DNA from: Eubacteriales bacterium
Lineage (GTDB): Bacteria; Bacillota; Clostridia; Oscillospirales; Butyricicoccaceae
DNA: 35,810 nucleotides
Reading direction: 5' to 3'
NCBI GenBank assembly: GCA_030540435.1
Contig: JAUNWG010000018.1
Coordinates: 1 to 35,810 of the forward strand
This document shows positions 22,505 to 30,420 of the stretch, in pieces. The notes under the pieces are model-generated. The model did not search any database. It saw only the letters and a list, made by a program, of their open reading frames with translations, and was not told where the DNA came from. Each line of letters begins with the position of its first letter. Position 1 is the stretch's first letter. The translations under genes and the position numbers were made by a program.

Positions 22505-22798
22505 TTGGCAAAGGTAAGTGGTAAGTACGAGACAATTTTCATTGTCAACCCGAATCTCGGCGAAGAAGCAATCACTGCTGTTGTTGAGAAGTTCAAGTCT
22601 CTGATCGAAAAGCATGGCACTGTTGAGTCTGTTGACGATTGGGGCAAGCGCAGAATGGCATATGAGATCAACGACCTGCGTGAAGGTTATTATACCCTGA
22701 TCCAGTTCGAGTCTGATCCGTCTTTCCCGGCTGAGCTTGACCGTGTCTACAAGATCACTGATGGCGTTATGCGTTCCATCATCATTTCCAGAGACTAA
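22505..22798 (+). CDS. rpsF: 30S ribosomal protein S6
   Basis: A 97-residue protein that binds the 16S central domain together with S18. It starts with TTG (22505), chosen because AGGAGG lies 8 bases upstream and the product then has normal S6 length; the open frame extends further up to 22457 without support. Family patterns: YETIFIVNPNLGEEA, DDWGKRRMAYEINDLREGYYTLIQF and DGVMRSIIISRD. Confidence 0.96.
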   Translation: MAKVSGKYETIFIVNPNLGEEAITAVVEKFKSLIEKHGTVESVDDWGKRRMAYEINDLREGYYTLIQFESDPSFPAELDRVYKITDGVMRSIIISRD

Positions 22799-22814
22799 GG
22801 GCTGGTGACAGAAT

Positions 22815-23309
22815 ATGCTGAATAAGGCAATTCTTATGGGTCGCTTAACGCGCGACCCGGAGCTTCGCTACACACAGAGCAATCTGCCTGTGGTTACGTT
22901 CACGATCGCGATTGACCGCAATTACAGCGGCAATGGCAGAGAACGTCAGACCGATTTCATTGATATTGTCGCATGGAGACGCACGGCGGAATTTGTTTCG
23001 CAGTGGTTTACCAAGGGCATGATGATCGTCGTAGTAGGAAGCATCCAGTCCAGACGCTGGCAGGATAAAAACGGAAATAACCGCACATCTATTGAGGTTG
23101 TCGCTGACGAAGTGCAGTTCGGTGAATCCAAAAAATCCCGTGAAGCAAATTCTGGTTACCAGAATGCTGGCTATGGGGCAGATTATTCACAGAACACATA
23201 TGCTGCTCCGCAGCAGAATGCGTCCCGTCCGGCGCCGAGCTTCGATATGCCGACCGGCGACTCGGATTTTAGCGAGATTTCCGATGATGACGGCGAGGTT
23301 CCGTTCTGA
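22815..23309 (+). CDS. ssb: Single-stranded DNA-binding protein
   Basis: A 164-residue SSB. The OB-fold spans about 1-105 ([51 protein letters not shown]). A flexible glycine/asparagine/alanine-rich linker leads to the acidic tip SDDDGEVPF that recruits replication and repair proteins. It lies in the standard position between rpsF and rpsR, 16 bases after rpsF. Confidence 0.97.
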   Translation: MLNKAILMGRLTRDPELRYTQSNLPVVTFTIAIDRNYSGNGRERQTDFIDIVAWRRTAEFVSQWFTKGMMIVVVGSIQSRRWQDKNGNNRTSIEVVADEVQFGESKKSREANSGYQNAGYGADYSQNTYAAPQQNASRPAPSFDMPTGDSDFSEISDDDGEVPF

Positions 23310-23335
23310 TTACTGAGAACAAGGAGGTTACGACA

Positions 23336-23587
23336 ATGGCTGAAGAAAAAAGAGAATATCGCCCTAACCGTGGCGGCCGCCGCCGCAGAAAGGTTTGCTC
23401 CTTCTGTGTAGATAAGGTTGAGGCTATTGATTATAAGGACGTTGCAAAGCTGAAGAGATACATGTCCGAGCGCGGCAAGATCCTTCCGCGCCGTATGACT
23501 GGCACCTGTGCACTGCATCAGCGCCAGCTGACTGAGGCAATCAAGCGCGCACGTCATATCGCTCTGCTGCCGTATACTGCAGAGTAA
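23336..23587 (+). CDS. rpsR: 30S ribosomal protein S18
   Basis: An 83-residue protein with a basic head ([17 protein letters not shown]) and the conserved [22 protein letters not shown], then [20 protein letters not shown]. It binds 16S rRNA with S6. AAGGAGGTTAC precedes the ATG. It is the last gene of the operon, with a terminator at 23621. Confidence 0.97.
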   Translation: MAEEKREYRPNRGGRRRRKVCSFCVDKVEAIDYKDVAKLKRYMSERGKILPRRMTGTCALHQRQLTEAIKRARHIALLPYTAE

Positions 23588-23620
23588 TTTTCCCTTTCAT
23601 TTTAATAGGATACCAATGAA

Positions 23621-23648
23621 GGACACATCGAAAGATGTGCCCTTTTTT
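23621..23648 (+). terminator. Terminator after rpsR
   Basis: GGaCACATC-GAAA-GATGTGcCC followed by TTTTTT. Confidence 0.9.
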
Positions 23649-23746
23649 GTTATGCAAATATGTTCTGGCAATCAAAAAAGCAGGATGCAGCCGGTCGTCA
23701 AAAACCTGTTTTTGCAGCAAAGCATCCGGAACGCCAGTCCAGCCAT

Positions 23747-24169
23747 TCACCGAAGCAGCGGCATATTTCCTGTCAGCTTGTTGACTTTCTTCTTCGCCCC
23801 ACAGATCGCAATCCCCAAATAATGCAAATCGTCTTCAGATGTTACTTTCATCTTCTCGATAAATTCATCATAGGTCTTGCAGCCCTGTGCCAAATCCGAA
23901 AAGTCAACCACGGTCAAATCTGAAAAATCCGGCTCGTAAAGCTTTTCCCGTATTGCTTTGATGCTTTCAGCATTCCCCTTCAGGATTGGCACAGGAAATG
24001 CAATAATGCCCAAATGTTCCTTCCCTGTTTTATCCGTCACATCTGCGCCGACGACTTCCGGCAATTTCTTTCCCAACGTAATTCCCATAATGGCCGCTGT
24101 ATTGGCAGCCATGCCCGCCGGTAAATGCTCATCAAGTATCATCACACATTTTTTATTCTGTACATCCAT
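23747..24169 (-). CDS. DUF2000 family protein
   Basis: A 140-residue cytoplasmic protein. The sequence KCVMILDEHLPAGMAANTAAIMGITLG and GIIAFPVPILKGNAESIKAIR match the DUF2000 family, which resembles peptidyl-tRNA hydrolase folds and has no settled function. Its start overlaps the end of the transporter gene by 17 bases, so it is the third gene of an AraC-EamA-DUF2000 operon. DUF2000 genes beside AraC regulators and EamA transporters are familiar in Firmicutes and hint at a shared small-molecule role, which is inference. Confidence 0.85.
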   Translation of the reverse strand: MDVQNKKCVMILDEHLPAGMAANTAAIMGITLGKKLPEVVGADVTDKTGKEHLGIIAFPVPILKGNAESIKAIREKLYEPDFSDLTVVDFSDLAQGCKTYDEFIEKMKVTSEDDLHYLGIAICGAKKKVNKLTGNMPLLR

Positions 24170-25064
24170 CTTTTGTACGCTTCCTTCCTGTCTTATGTTC
24201 TGACAGGAACAGGCCTGCCAAAGTCAAAACCGTTCCGATTCCTGCCAATACCGTCAATCGCTCATGTAAAATCAGTACAGACGTAACGACCGTTATCACA
24301 GGAACCATATAAATATATACGCTTGTCTTTACTGCTCCCAGCTCCTTCACAGCAAAATTCCATGTCACAAAACAGAGCGCGGAAGCCCCCAGTCCCAGAT
24401 ATCCAATATGGAATACATATTGGATATCTGCAAAGCGGGATATATCCAGCTGAAAATCAAAAAAGAACAACGCCGGTATCATAAATAAAATCCCATAGAA
24501 AAACGTCCTGCGGGTAGAAAGAATAACCGGATAACCGAAGCTGCTGATCTTCCTTGTCAAGATTGAATAACATGCCCATACGAAGGCGGCGGCAACAGCA
24601 AGAAAATCTCCCATCGGATTCAGCTGCAATGTCGCCCCATTGAAACCGATTAAGATCACCCCGGCCATTGCAACAACAAAGCCGATGAAGAAATTTGCCC
24701 GCAATTTTTCCTCTGACCGCATAAACAAATGCGCCAATATCGCCGTAAAAAATGGGGCAACCGATACGATTACGCCGACATTGGAAGCCATTGTAAAGGT
24801 CAAGGCGATATTTTCCAGCAGATAATACAGGCATATTCCACACAGCCCTGCTGCAGCAAAAATGCATTCCTGCTTGCGGCTCTCCGTTTTCAGCCGCCGT
24901 GGATATATTGCCAATAAAACCAAAAACCCCATAACAAAACGGAAAAAGAGGATCTCCACCGGCTGAAAATCTACCAATAGGATTTTTGTCGAGATAAAGG
25001 TGGTTCCCCATATCAAAATGGTCAAAAGTGCCGCAAAATGCCCGGTCATTGTTTCATTCTTCAT
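24153..25064 (-). CDS. EamA/DMT-family transporter
   Basis: A 303-residue protein with ten predicted membrane helices in two EamA repeats. The first repeat includes LLTILIWGTTFISTKILL and ILFFRFVMGFLVLL; the second begins near DFLAVAAAFVWACYSIL. Such proteins export amino acids or other metabolites. The start ATG 25064 lies inside the AraC gene end (11-base overlap); the longer frame to 25124 is only AraC-overlapping. The lysine/arginine-rich tail (TGRKRTKDG) is cytoplasmic. The substrate is unknown. Confidence 0.9.
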   Translation of the reverse strand: MKNETMTGHFAALLTILIWGTTFISTKILLVDFQPVEILFFRFVMGFLVLLAIYPRRLKTESRKQECIFAAAGLCGICLYYLLENIALTFTMASNVGVIVSVAPFFTAILAHLFMRSEEKLRANFFIGFVVAMAGVILIGFNGATLQLNPMGDFLAVAAAFVWACYSILTRKISSFGYPVILSTRRTFFYGILFMIPALFFFDFQLDISRFADIQYVFHIGYLGLGASALCFVTWNFAVKELGAVKTSVYIYMVPVITVVTSVLILHERLTVLAGIGTVLTLAGLFLSEHKTGRKRTKDGCTE

Positions 25065-25899
25065 GCCGCGCTTCACCATCCTTGTTTTTGTCAAAAAATA
25101 TGTCACGATAAGCGCCGGGCGCAAGCCCGATAAACCGATTGAAATAATTTGTAAAATGGCTTTGATCGGAAAATCCGGTCCGCATAGCAGCTTCTACGGG
25201 CTGTACCCCGTCTCTCAACAACGTCTTCGCTTCATTGATGCGGATGGTTTCCAAATAGCGGTATGGCGTAACTCCCTTTGATTTTGTAAACGCCCGAAGC
25301 AATGTGGATTTGCTTAGCCCGGCATAACGGCATATCTGATCCAAATAAATCCGCTCATGAAAATGCTCTCTGATAAATGCACACGCCCTTTCAATTTCCT
25401 GCCGGCATTCCGGTACACAGCTTTCAAACAGCTGTCCGTAATGCTGTATCAGCGTGGAAATCAGGATCAAGAGGTTTTCTTCCTTTCCAAAGTCAGAATT
25501 GCCGTTCATGACCATTTCGTGCAGCTGGCGCAGGTAACAGGCAATTTCATCATCATACATGACATTTTCCGAAAATCCGGGAAGCTCCCGTTTCCCTGTA
25601 ACCTCCTCCGCCAAATCCAGCATGGCGCTTTTTGCAATATGAAATCCGCGGTAATCAAATGTCCCGTCGCCGCTTTGGACACAGGCATGATTGTCCCCCG
25701 GATGAAAAAGCAGGATCGTTCCCTTTTCTATCTTGTATTCTTTGTTTTTACAGGATAAGCAGCGTTCCCCGTCCTCCACAAATCCAATCACATAGTACTC
25801 ATGGAAATGGTTGGGAAACGGCTGGCGGGTCCCTGCAAAATGATAGGCTTCTATCTGCAATTCATCATCATAGACTACCGTTCGCCTCTCCTTTTTCAT
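25054..25899 (-). CDS. AraC-family transcriptional regulator
   Basis: A 281-residue regulator. The N-terminal cupin-like sensor (HFHEYYVIGFVEDGER, then GTILLFHPGDNHACV) binds a small ligand. The C-terminal double helix-turn-helix runs from about residue 180, with ICRYAGLSKSTLLRAFTKSKGVTPYRYL and AAMRTGFSDQSHFTNYFNRFIGLAPGAYR. The start ATG 25899 follows GGAAAGGAGCG; the frame extends to 26163 only by reading through the terminator of the previous gene. It heads the operon with the EamA transporter and DUF2000 gene and likely activates it. Confidence 0.93.
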   Translation of the reverse strand: MKKERRTVVYDDELQIEAYHFAGTRQPFPNHFHEYYVIGFVEDGERCLSCKNKEYKIEKGTILLFHPGDNHACVQSGDGTFDYRGFHIAKSAMLDLAEEVTGKRELPGFSENVMYDDEIACYLRQLHEMVMNGNSDFGKEENLLILISTLIQHYGQLFESCVPECRQEIERACAFIREHFHERIYLDQICRYAGLSKSTLLRAFTKSKGVTPYRYLETIRINEAKTLLRDGVQPVEAAMRTGFSDQSHFTNYFNRFIGLAPGAYRDIFFDKNKDGEARHEE

Positions 25900-25993
25900 G
25901 CGTTTTCGCTCCTTTCCGTAGATATTGTACTGCCGGAGCATCCGGAAGTCTTGTAAAATATCTTCATTTTCGGGTATCGCAAATTGTCCCTGC

Positions 25994-26033
25994 AAAAACC
26001 GGAACAGCCGGCCTGCACTATGCAGACCGGCTG
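25994..26033 (-). terminator. Terminator of the SLH/ricin/peptidase gene
   Basis: CAGCCGGtCTGCA-TAG-TGCAGgCCGGCTG is a 13-base stem with one mismatch; TTCCGGTTTTTG follows on the minus strand. Confidence 0.75.
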
Positions 26034-26074
26034 TCTCATCCCTATAAAACTTCCACTTATGAAAGGTGATTCGC

Positions 26075-27715
26075 TTATTTGGTTGGATAATTGGTTGCGT
26101 GAAGCAATGTGATACTTGAGCTGTTGCGTCCCGACCATGCGCCATAGCTGACGCGGCGGACACTTACCTGATTCGAGGAAACCCAGTTCGCATCGTATAC
26201 GGTAAAGCCTGTATCATCGCTGGAGACAAACACCATCGTGTGCATCTTTGGCGTATTCATCTGGAGGATGTCGCCCGGCTTTGCCTTGCTGATCAGCGCC
26301 CGCATGCTGTCTGCGGAATACGAATTGGACTTTGCTACAATGGTATACAGCGCAGCGTCGGCACTGCTTTTCGGGCTGCCATCGTAGCTCCAGCGTGCAG
26401 TCTCACCGTACATGCGGTAAAATACCTCTCTGCCAAAGCCCATGCACTGTCTTGCCCCTGCAAAGGAATAGCTGCTGCCCAGCTTCTTGCCGCTCGGATA
26501 AACCGTCATGATAGATGCCAGCTTTTCCGATGCCATCTGCATATCCTCCTGATTGGAGTTGAGCGTCCACTGCTGCTCGGCTGTGCCGGTATATGTGCTC
26601 AGACGAACGTCACCGTTTACCGCAGTCAGTGCAACATTCGCATTGGAAGCCAGACGGATGATGTACACGCCCTCCGATACCTCTTCTGCTGCAAAGTTCT
26701 GGCAGTCAGATCCATTTTCTGCCCACATGATCGCGTCAGCGCCATCCGTCGGGTTGGTATCCAACATCAGGGAATAGTCATTCGAGCTTGCGATCCGGAA
26801 GGTACCGTCCGCATTGCCCAGAATGGTAAACGTCTGATTGGAGCTGTTGATATCATCTGACATAACCACATCCGCCTGCTTGGTCGTGGTAGTCGACATA
26901 ATCTTGTTGGTACTCAGATTATGCAGCTCATAATTGCCCTCCGGCATGGCATCGTATGCTGTTACCTTTGTGCTGCCGGTATCTGCCGGTGCGGTATATG
27001 CCGTTCCATAGGTCAGACCTTCTGCCTCTGCCTGCTGTTCGGTGATCCTACCTGCCGCGATCAGCTTGTCGGCCAGCGTGCTCTCGCTGCCACGCATGCG
27101 CGCACTCAGCGCCAGATAGGATATCTCCATCAGTTCCTGACGGCGGAATGTATCGTTTGTCCAGTGATCAGCCTGCTGCTGTGTGCACAGCCCGATCTCC
27201 ACTGCTTTATTTATGGACTCCGTCCAATTAAAATCTGTATAGCCCAGCGCACGCAGTACAAAAGCCATGTACTGCTGTGCCGTGATGGCATCCTGCGCGC
27301 CAAAATGCTTCTCGCTCAGGCCGCTTGTATAATGCTGATACACACCATAGCCAGCATAATTGCCAAACCAGTCCGCAACATCAGTAAATGTATAGGAATA
27401 CTGCGTTGCATTTGCTTTGTCCTGCTCTCCCAGCAATGCGAGGAATAATGTAAAGCCCTCCTGACGGGTGCCGGCCTTTTCCAGCATGAGATCGCCGTCT
27501 TCACTGCCGCTGATCAGTCCCAAACGCTGGAGCGCGTAGCCGCTCATGGATAAATCCGTTTCATTTTTTGCTGCGTTCTGAAAGATGCTCGATATGATGG
27601 ATGTTGAATTATCTGTATTGTACGCCAAAACCGGTGCACCAGCTGATGTCAGCACGACGCCACTCAGTACGGCGGAAAGTATCTTTTTTTTATGATTCTG
27701 CAAGTGAAACTGCAC
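26075..27715 (-). CDS. Secreted SLH/ricin-like lectin/CHAP-like cysteine peptidase
   Basis: A 546-residue exported protein with start GTG 27715 and GGAGG seven bases upstream. A signal peptide (1-31, ending APVLA) is followed by SLH-like repeats (about 50-235), including TFTDVADWFGNYAGYGVYQH. Next comes a ricin-type beta-trefoil (about 258-386) with repeats NQTFTI, CQNFAAE and QQWTL. Last is a cysteine peptidase domain of NlpC/CHAP style with C424 in RQCMGFGREVF, H492 in KMHTMVF and N510 (or D508) in DANW. It is probably a wall-attached amidase or endopeptidase with a carbohydrate-binding module. It resembles the other SLH enzyme (19143-20720) in design. Confidence 0.82.
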   Translation of the reverse strand: MQFHLQNHKKKILSAVLSGVVLTSAGAPVLAYNTDNSTSIISSIFQNAAKNETDLSMSGYALQRLGLISGSEDGDLMLEKAGTRQEGFTLFLALLGEQDKANATQYSYTFTDVADWFGNYAGYGVYQHYTSGLSEKHFGAQDAITAQQYMAFVLRALGYTDFNWTESINKAVEIGLCTQQQADHWTNDTFRRQELMEISYLALSARMRGSESTLADKLIAAGRITEQQAEAEGLTYGTAYTAPADTGSTKVTAYDAMPEGNYELHNLSTNKIMSTTTTKQADVVMSDDINSSNQTFTILGNADGTFRIASSNDYSLMLDTNPTDGADAIMWAENGSDCQNFAAEEVSEGVYIIRLASNANVALTAVNGDVRLSTYTGTAEQQWTLNSNQEDMQMASEKLASIMTVYPSGKKLGSSYSFAGARQCMGFGREVFYRMYGETARWSYDGSPKSSADAALYTIVAKSNSYSADSMRALISKAKPGDILQMNTPKMHTMVFVSSDDTGFTVYDANWVSSNQVSVRRVSYGAWSGRNSSSITLLHATNYPTK

Positions 27716-27897
27716 TGCGTGTCCTCCTTGGTCTCTTATCGTATCTATAGTATATCATAAAAAATGCGTTTTGTGTTACCAAATTGTAATTTTTGTAATC
27801 TTTTTGTTATCTTAACAAAATATCATTCTCGCTTTTATTGAATTCGCACAAATATTTTGCCTAATAATTGACAAAGTTCACAGGATCAACCCGTTTC

Positions 27898-27912
27898 TGC
27901 CGAAATTCGGCA
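27898..27912. repeat. Perfect palindrome upstream of an ABC exporter operon
   Basis: TGCCGAAaTTCGGCA, with 7-base arms around one base, lies about 48 bases before the TATAAT (27960-27965) of the operon. The -35 there is poor (TTTTCT), so a regulator could be needed. The 290-base gap from 27716 to 28005 otherwise holds AT-rich sequence and no gene. Confidence 0.5.
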
Positions 27913-28005
27913 CATAAAATTCTGTCGAAAAAAGGGTTTTCTCCTGCAGCAGAATCCAGTATAATAAATAGGAAAGACTTTATAGTGCAACAAAGGAGGG
28001 TTTTT

Positions 28006-28893
28006 GTGAGTATCATCGACGTCAGCGGCCTGACCTGTGATTACGGGCGGGGCCGCGGTGTATTTGACTTAAATTTTACCGTAGAAGCCGGTGAAGTATT
28101 TGGATTTCTCGGTCCCAATGCCTCCGGCAAAACAACAACAATCCGGCATCTGATGGGCTTTGCCCGCGCTCAGTCCGGCTCCTGCCAAATCGAAGGGCGC
28201 GACTGCTTCCAGTCCGCCGCTGTTATCCAGGAAACACTGGGCTATCTGCCGGGTGATATCAGCCTGTTCTCAGACATGACCGGACGCAGCTTTTTGTCCT
28301 TCATGACCAAATATCGCGGCATGAAAACAAAGGGTCGCACAAAGGAGCTGATCGACCGGTTTGAGTTGGATGTCCGACAGCCCATCCGCCGCATGTCCAA
28401 AGGCTCCAAGCAAAAGCTGGCGCTGGTCTGTGCATTCATGCACGACCCGAATATCCTGATCCTGGACGAGCCGACAGCAAGCCTTGACCTGCTGATGCAG
28501 CACGCATTTATCGACCTGCTGCTGGAGGAAAAGAAAAAAGGTAAGACTATCCTGATGTCGTCCCATCGGTTCAGCGAGGTGGAAAAGACCTGCGACCGCA
28601 TCGGTATCCTGAAAAACGGCAGATTAAAAACCGTCTCCTCACTGGAGGAGCTGCGTCAGACCGAACGCCGCGTTTACATCATCACCCTTGAAAACGAAGA
28701 GGCCGCACAGGCGCTACAGCATGAAAATATCAATGTCATCGAAGCAGAAGGCCGCATTTTAAAGGTCTCGGTTTACCGCGACCTGCGCAGCCTGTTTTCT
28801 ATTCTGATTAATTATCCGGTAGCTTCTATGGACAACGCCGGTCAGAGTCTGGAAGAAATTTTCCTGCATTATTATGGAGGTGAGGACGAATGA
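28006..28893 (+). CDS. ABC transporter ATP-binding protein
   Basis: A 295-residue exporter ATPase. Walker A is GPNASGKTT (36-44), the signature is the variant MSKGSKQK (130-137), Walker B is ILILDEP (D154, E155) and the switch histidine is in SSHRFSEVE. A C-terminal domain of about 90 residues follows. The start GTG 28006 is chosen because AAAGGAGGG stands just before; the open frame reaches back to 27868 through the promoter. Its stop overlaps the permease start by four bases (ATGA). No regulator lies beside it. Confidence 0.92.
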   Translation: MSIIDVSGLTCDYGRGRGVFDLNFTVEAGEVFGFLGPNASGKTTTIRHLMGFARAQSGSCQIEGRDCFQSAAVIQETLGYLPGDISLFSDMTGRSFLSFMTKYRGMKTKGRTKELIDRFELDVRQPIRRMSKGSKQKLALVCAFMHDPNILILDEPTASLDLLMQHAFIDLLLEEKKKGKTILMSSHRFSEVEKTCDRIGILKNGRLKTVSSLEELRQTERRVYIITLENEEAAQALQHENINVIEAEGRILKVSVYRDLRSLFSILINYPVASMDNAGQSLEEIFLHYYGGEDE

Positions 28894-29687
28894 ATTCCAC
28901 ACTGTTCCGGTACAGCTATAAACGCGCCTTTCCACTGTGGCTGGTGTTCACTGTTTTGATGTGTCTGTATTCGTTTGCAGTTGTACGTATGTATGATCCC
29001 GTGGCCGGCGCAGCACTGCAGGCACTTGCCCAGTCCCTGCCGCAGGCAATGACTGTCCTCGGCATGGCGGACTACGGGAATACATTTACCGCATTTATCG
29101 TCAATTACTTATATGGTATGCTCATGCTGGCGCTGCCAATGGTGTTCACCATTCTCCTATCTGTCCGATTGGTCGCGCAGCATGTATCCCGCGGCACAAT
29201 GGCATATCTGCTGGCTTCCCCGAACTCCCGCAAGTGCGTCACCGCAACCCAGCGCAACGTCCTGATCCTCGATCTGTTCCTGATGCTGGCGGTCTGCTGC
29301 GCTGTGACCATTATCCTGTGCGAGTATTTCTATCCGGGCCTGCTGGCGATCAAGCATTTCCTTCTGCTGACCGCGTGTATCTTTGCCCTGCAGCTTGCCT
29401 TTGCCGGCATGTGCTTCTTTTTCTCGTGCAAATGCCGCAGCGCCGGACGCGCCCTGACGATCAGTGCCGCCCTGTGCATCCTGTTCTATACCATCCGCCT
29501 GCTGGCAAACCTCGGCGGTCCGTTTGCTTTCCTCCGGTATGCAACGCCGTATACGCTGCTGGACCCCGTCGGCATCCTGCAAAGTGATCTGCATGCATGC
29601 CTGCTGCCGCTTGTGCTGCTGGCGATCGCAATCGTCCTGTTCCTGCTTGCCGGACGGAGCTTCCGCAAACGCACGCTGCCGTTCTAA
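28890..29687 (+). CDS. ABC-2 type transporter permease
   Basis: A 265-residue membrane protein with six predicted helices and the ABC-2 pattern (VRLVAQHVSRGTMAYLLASPNSRKCVTATQ between helices 2 and 3). It is the permease partner of the ATPase directly upstream. It ends at a terminator shared with the cold-shock gene from the other side. The substrate is unknown. Confidence 0.9.
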   Translation: MNSTLFRYSYKRAFPLWLVFTVLMCLYSFAVVRMYDPVAGAALQALAQSLPQAMTVLGMADYGNTFTAFIVNYLYGMLMLALPMVFTILLSVRLVAQHVSRGTMAYLLASPNSRKCVTATQRNVLILDLFLMLAVCCAVTIILCEYFYPGLLAIKHFLLLTACIFALQLAFAGMCFFFSCKCRSAGRALTISAALCILFYTIRLLANLGGPFAFLRYATPYTLLDPVGILQSDLHACLLPLVLLAIAIVLFLLAGRSFRKRTLPF

Positions 29688-29705
29688 TTGAAACATTCCC
29701 ACAAC

Positions 29706-29750
29706 AAAAAGAGGACAATCCCGTGTACTTGGGACTGCCCTCTTTCTTTT
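29706..29750. terminator. Bidirectional terminator between permease and cold-shock gene
   Basis: AAAGAGGaCAaTCCC and GGGAcTGcCCTCTTT form a stem with T-runs on both sides, serving the plus-strand permease transcript and the minus-strand csp transcript. Confidence 0.88.
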
Positions 29751-29763
29751 TCGCCTGTATTCC

Positions 29764-29976
29764 TTAGAGCGGCTTTACATCGACAGCGCGCATCTTGCTG
29801 CTGTTCTTCGGGTCCGGCTCAACATCAAACGTAACCTTCTGACCCTCGTTCAAAGACTTGTATCCGTCCATCTGAATTGCGGAGAAATGTACGAATACAT
29901 CCTCGCCGCCTTCGTCATTGGACAGGAAGCCATAGCCCTTCTCTGCGTTAAACCACTTTACTGTACCCTTATTCAT
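29764..29976 (-). CDS. cspA: Cold-shock protein
   Basis: A 70-residue single-strand nucleic acid-binding OB-fold protein. RNP1 is KGYGFLSND and RNP2 is [11 protein letters not shown] 29976 ([12 protein letters not shown]) has GGAGG upstream; the frame to 29991 is not needed. The transcript has a leader of about 130 bases with a strong hairpin. The symbol is generic, as paralogues cannot be told apart. Confidence 0.96.
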   Translation of the reverse strand: MNKGTVKWFNAEKGYGFLSNDEGGEDVFVHFSAIQMDGYKSLNEGQKVTFDVEPDPKNSSKMRAVDVKPL

Positions 29977-30025
29977 TCCAGGTACCTCCATTCAAATAAA
30001 TCTGTTCCACTTCAGCGCAAAAAAA

Positions 30026-30082
30026 TCACATATTTCTGCAAATCATCCGTCCAAACGAGCAATGACTTACAAAAATATGTGA
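30026..30082 (-). promoter_or_regulatory. Leader hairpin of the cold-shock gene with T-run
   Basis: TCACATATTT and AAATATGTGA are perfect 10-base arms, with weaker inner pairing, followed on the minus strand by TTTTTTTGC. It looks like an AT-rich terminator or thermosensitive structure inside the leader, about 50 bases before the start codon. Confidence 0.6.
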
Positions 30083-30112
30083 GATCAATGTACCGACCTT
30101 GGAAGCCTGTTT

Positions 30113-30141
30113 AGTATAGCATTCAGCCGATAAAATGTCAA
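30113..30141 (-). promoter_or_regulatory. Promoter of the cold-shock gene
   Basis: TTGACA (30136-30141) and TATACT (30113-30118) with a 17-base spacer on the minus strand. Confidence 0.88.
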
Positions 30142-30221
30142 TGGATTCCAGCCTAAAACTTATCGACAAAAGCCGTCCCGTTTTTTCTCCCAGATTTATC
30201 GCGGAAACAACGTTTTTTCTA

Positions 30222-30275
30222 CAAAACGCAACATTTTTAGCGTTTTGCACAAAATTCCATTTCTAGTTTTGTGCA
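30222..30275. repeat. Two adjoining inverted repeats upstream of the acyltransferase
   Basis: CAAAACGC (30222-30229) / GCGTTTTG (30240-30247), then TGCACAAAA (30246-30254) / TTTTGTGCA (30267-30275). The two share bases, so only one can form as a hairpin at a time. They lie 150-200 bases before the acyltransferase gene and behind the csp promoter. They are possible operators. The rest of 30142-30420 is AT-rich with no gene. Confidence 0.55.
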
Positions 30276-30420
30276 TTCTGTTCTTTTATTTTTCGTCATT
30301 CAATTAATTTATGTTTAATAATGCTCTATTATTTCTTTGAATGTTCATTTACAATAACATCAACGAAATACATCAACCCAAACGTCCCTGCGCAGTATGC
30401 GCAAAATGGAGGTATGATTT

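Noticed and set aside
25900..26163. 5' extension of the AraC frame
   Set aside because: It would need translation through the terminator of the SLH gene and has no ribosome binding site; the ATG at 25899 has one.
27868..28005. 5' extension of the ABC ATPase frame
   Set aside because: It covers the palindrome and promoter; the GTG at 28006 has AAAGGAGGG just before it.
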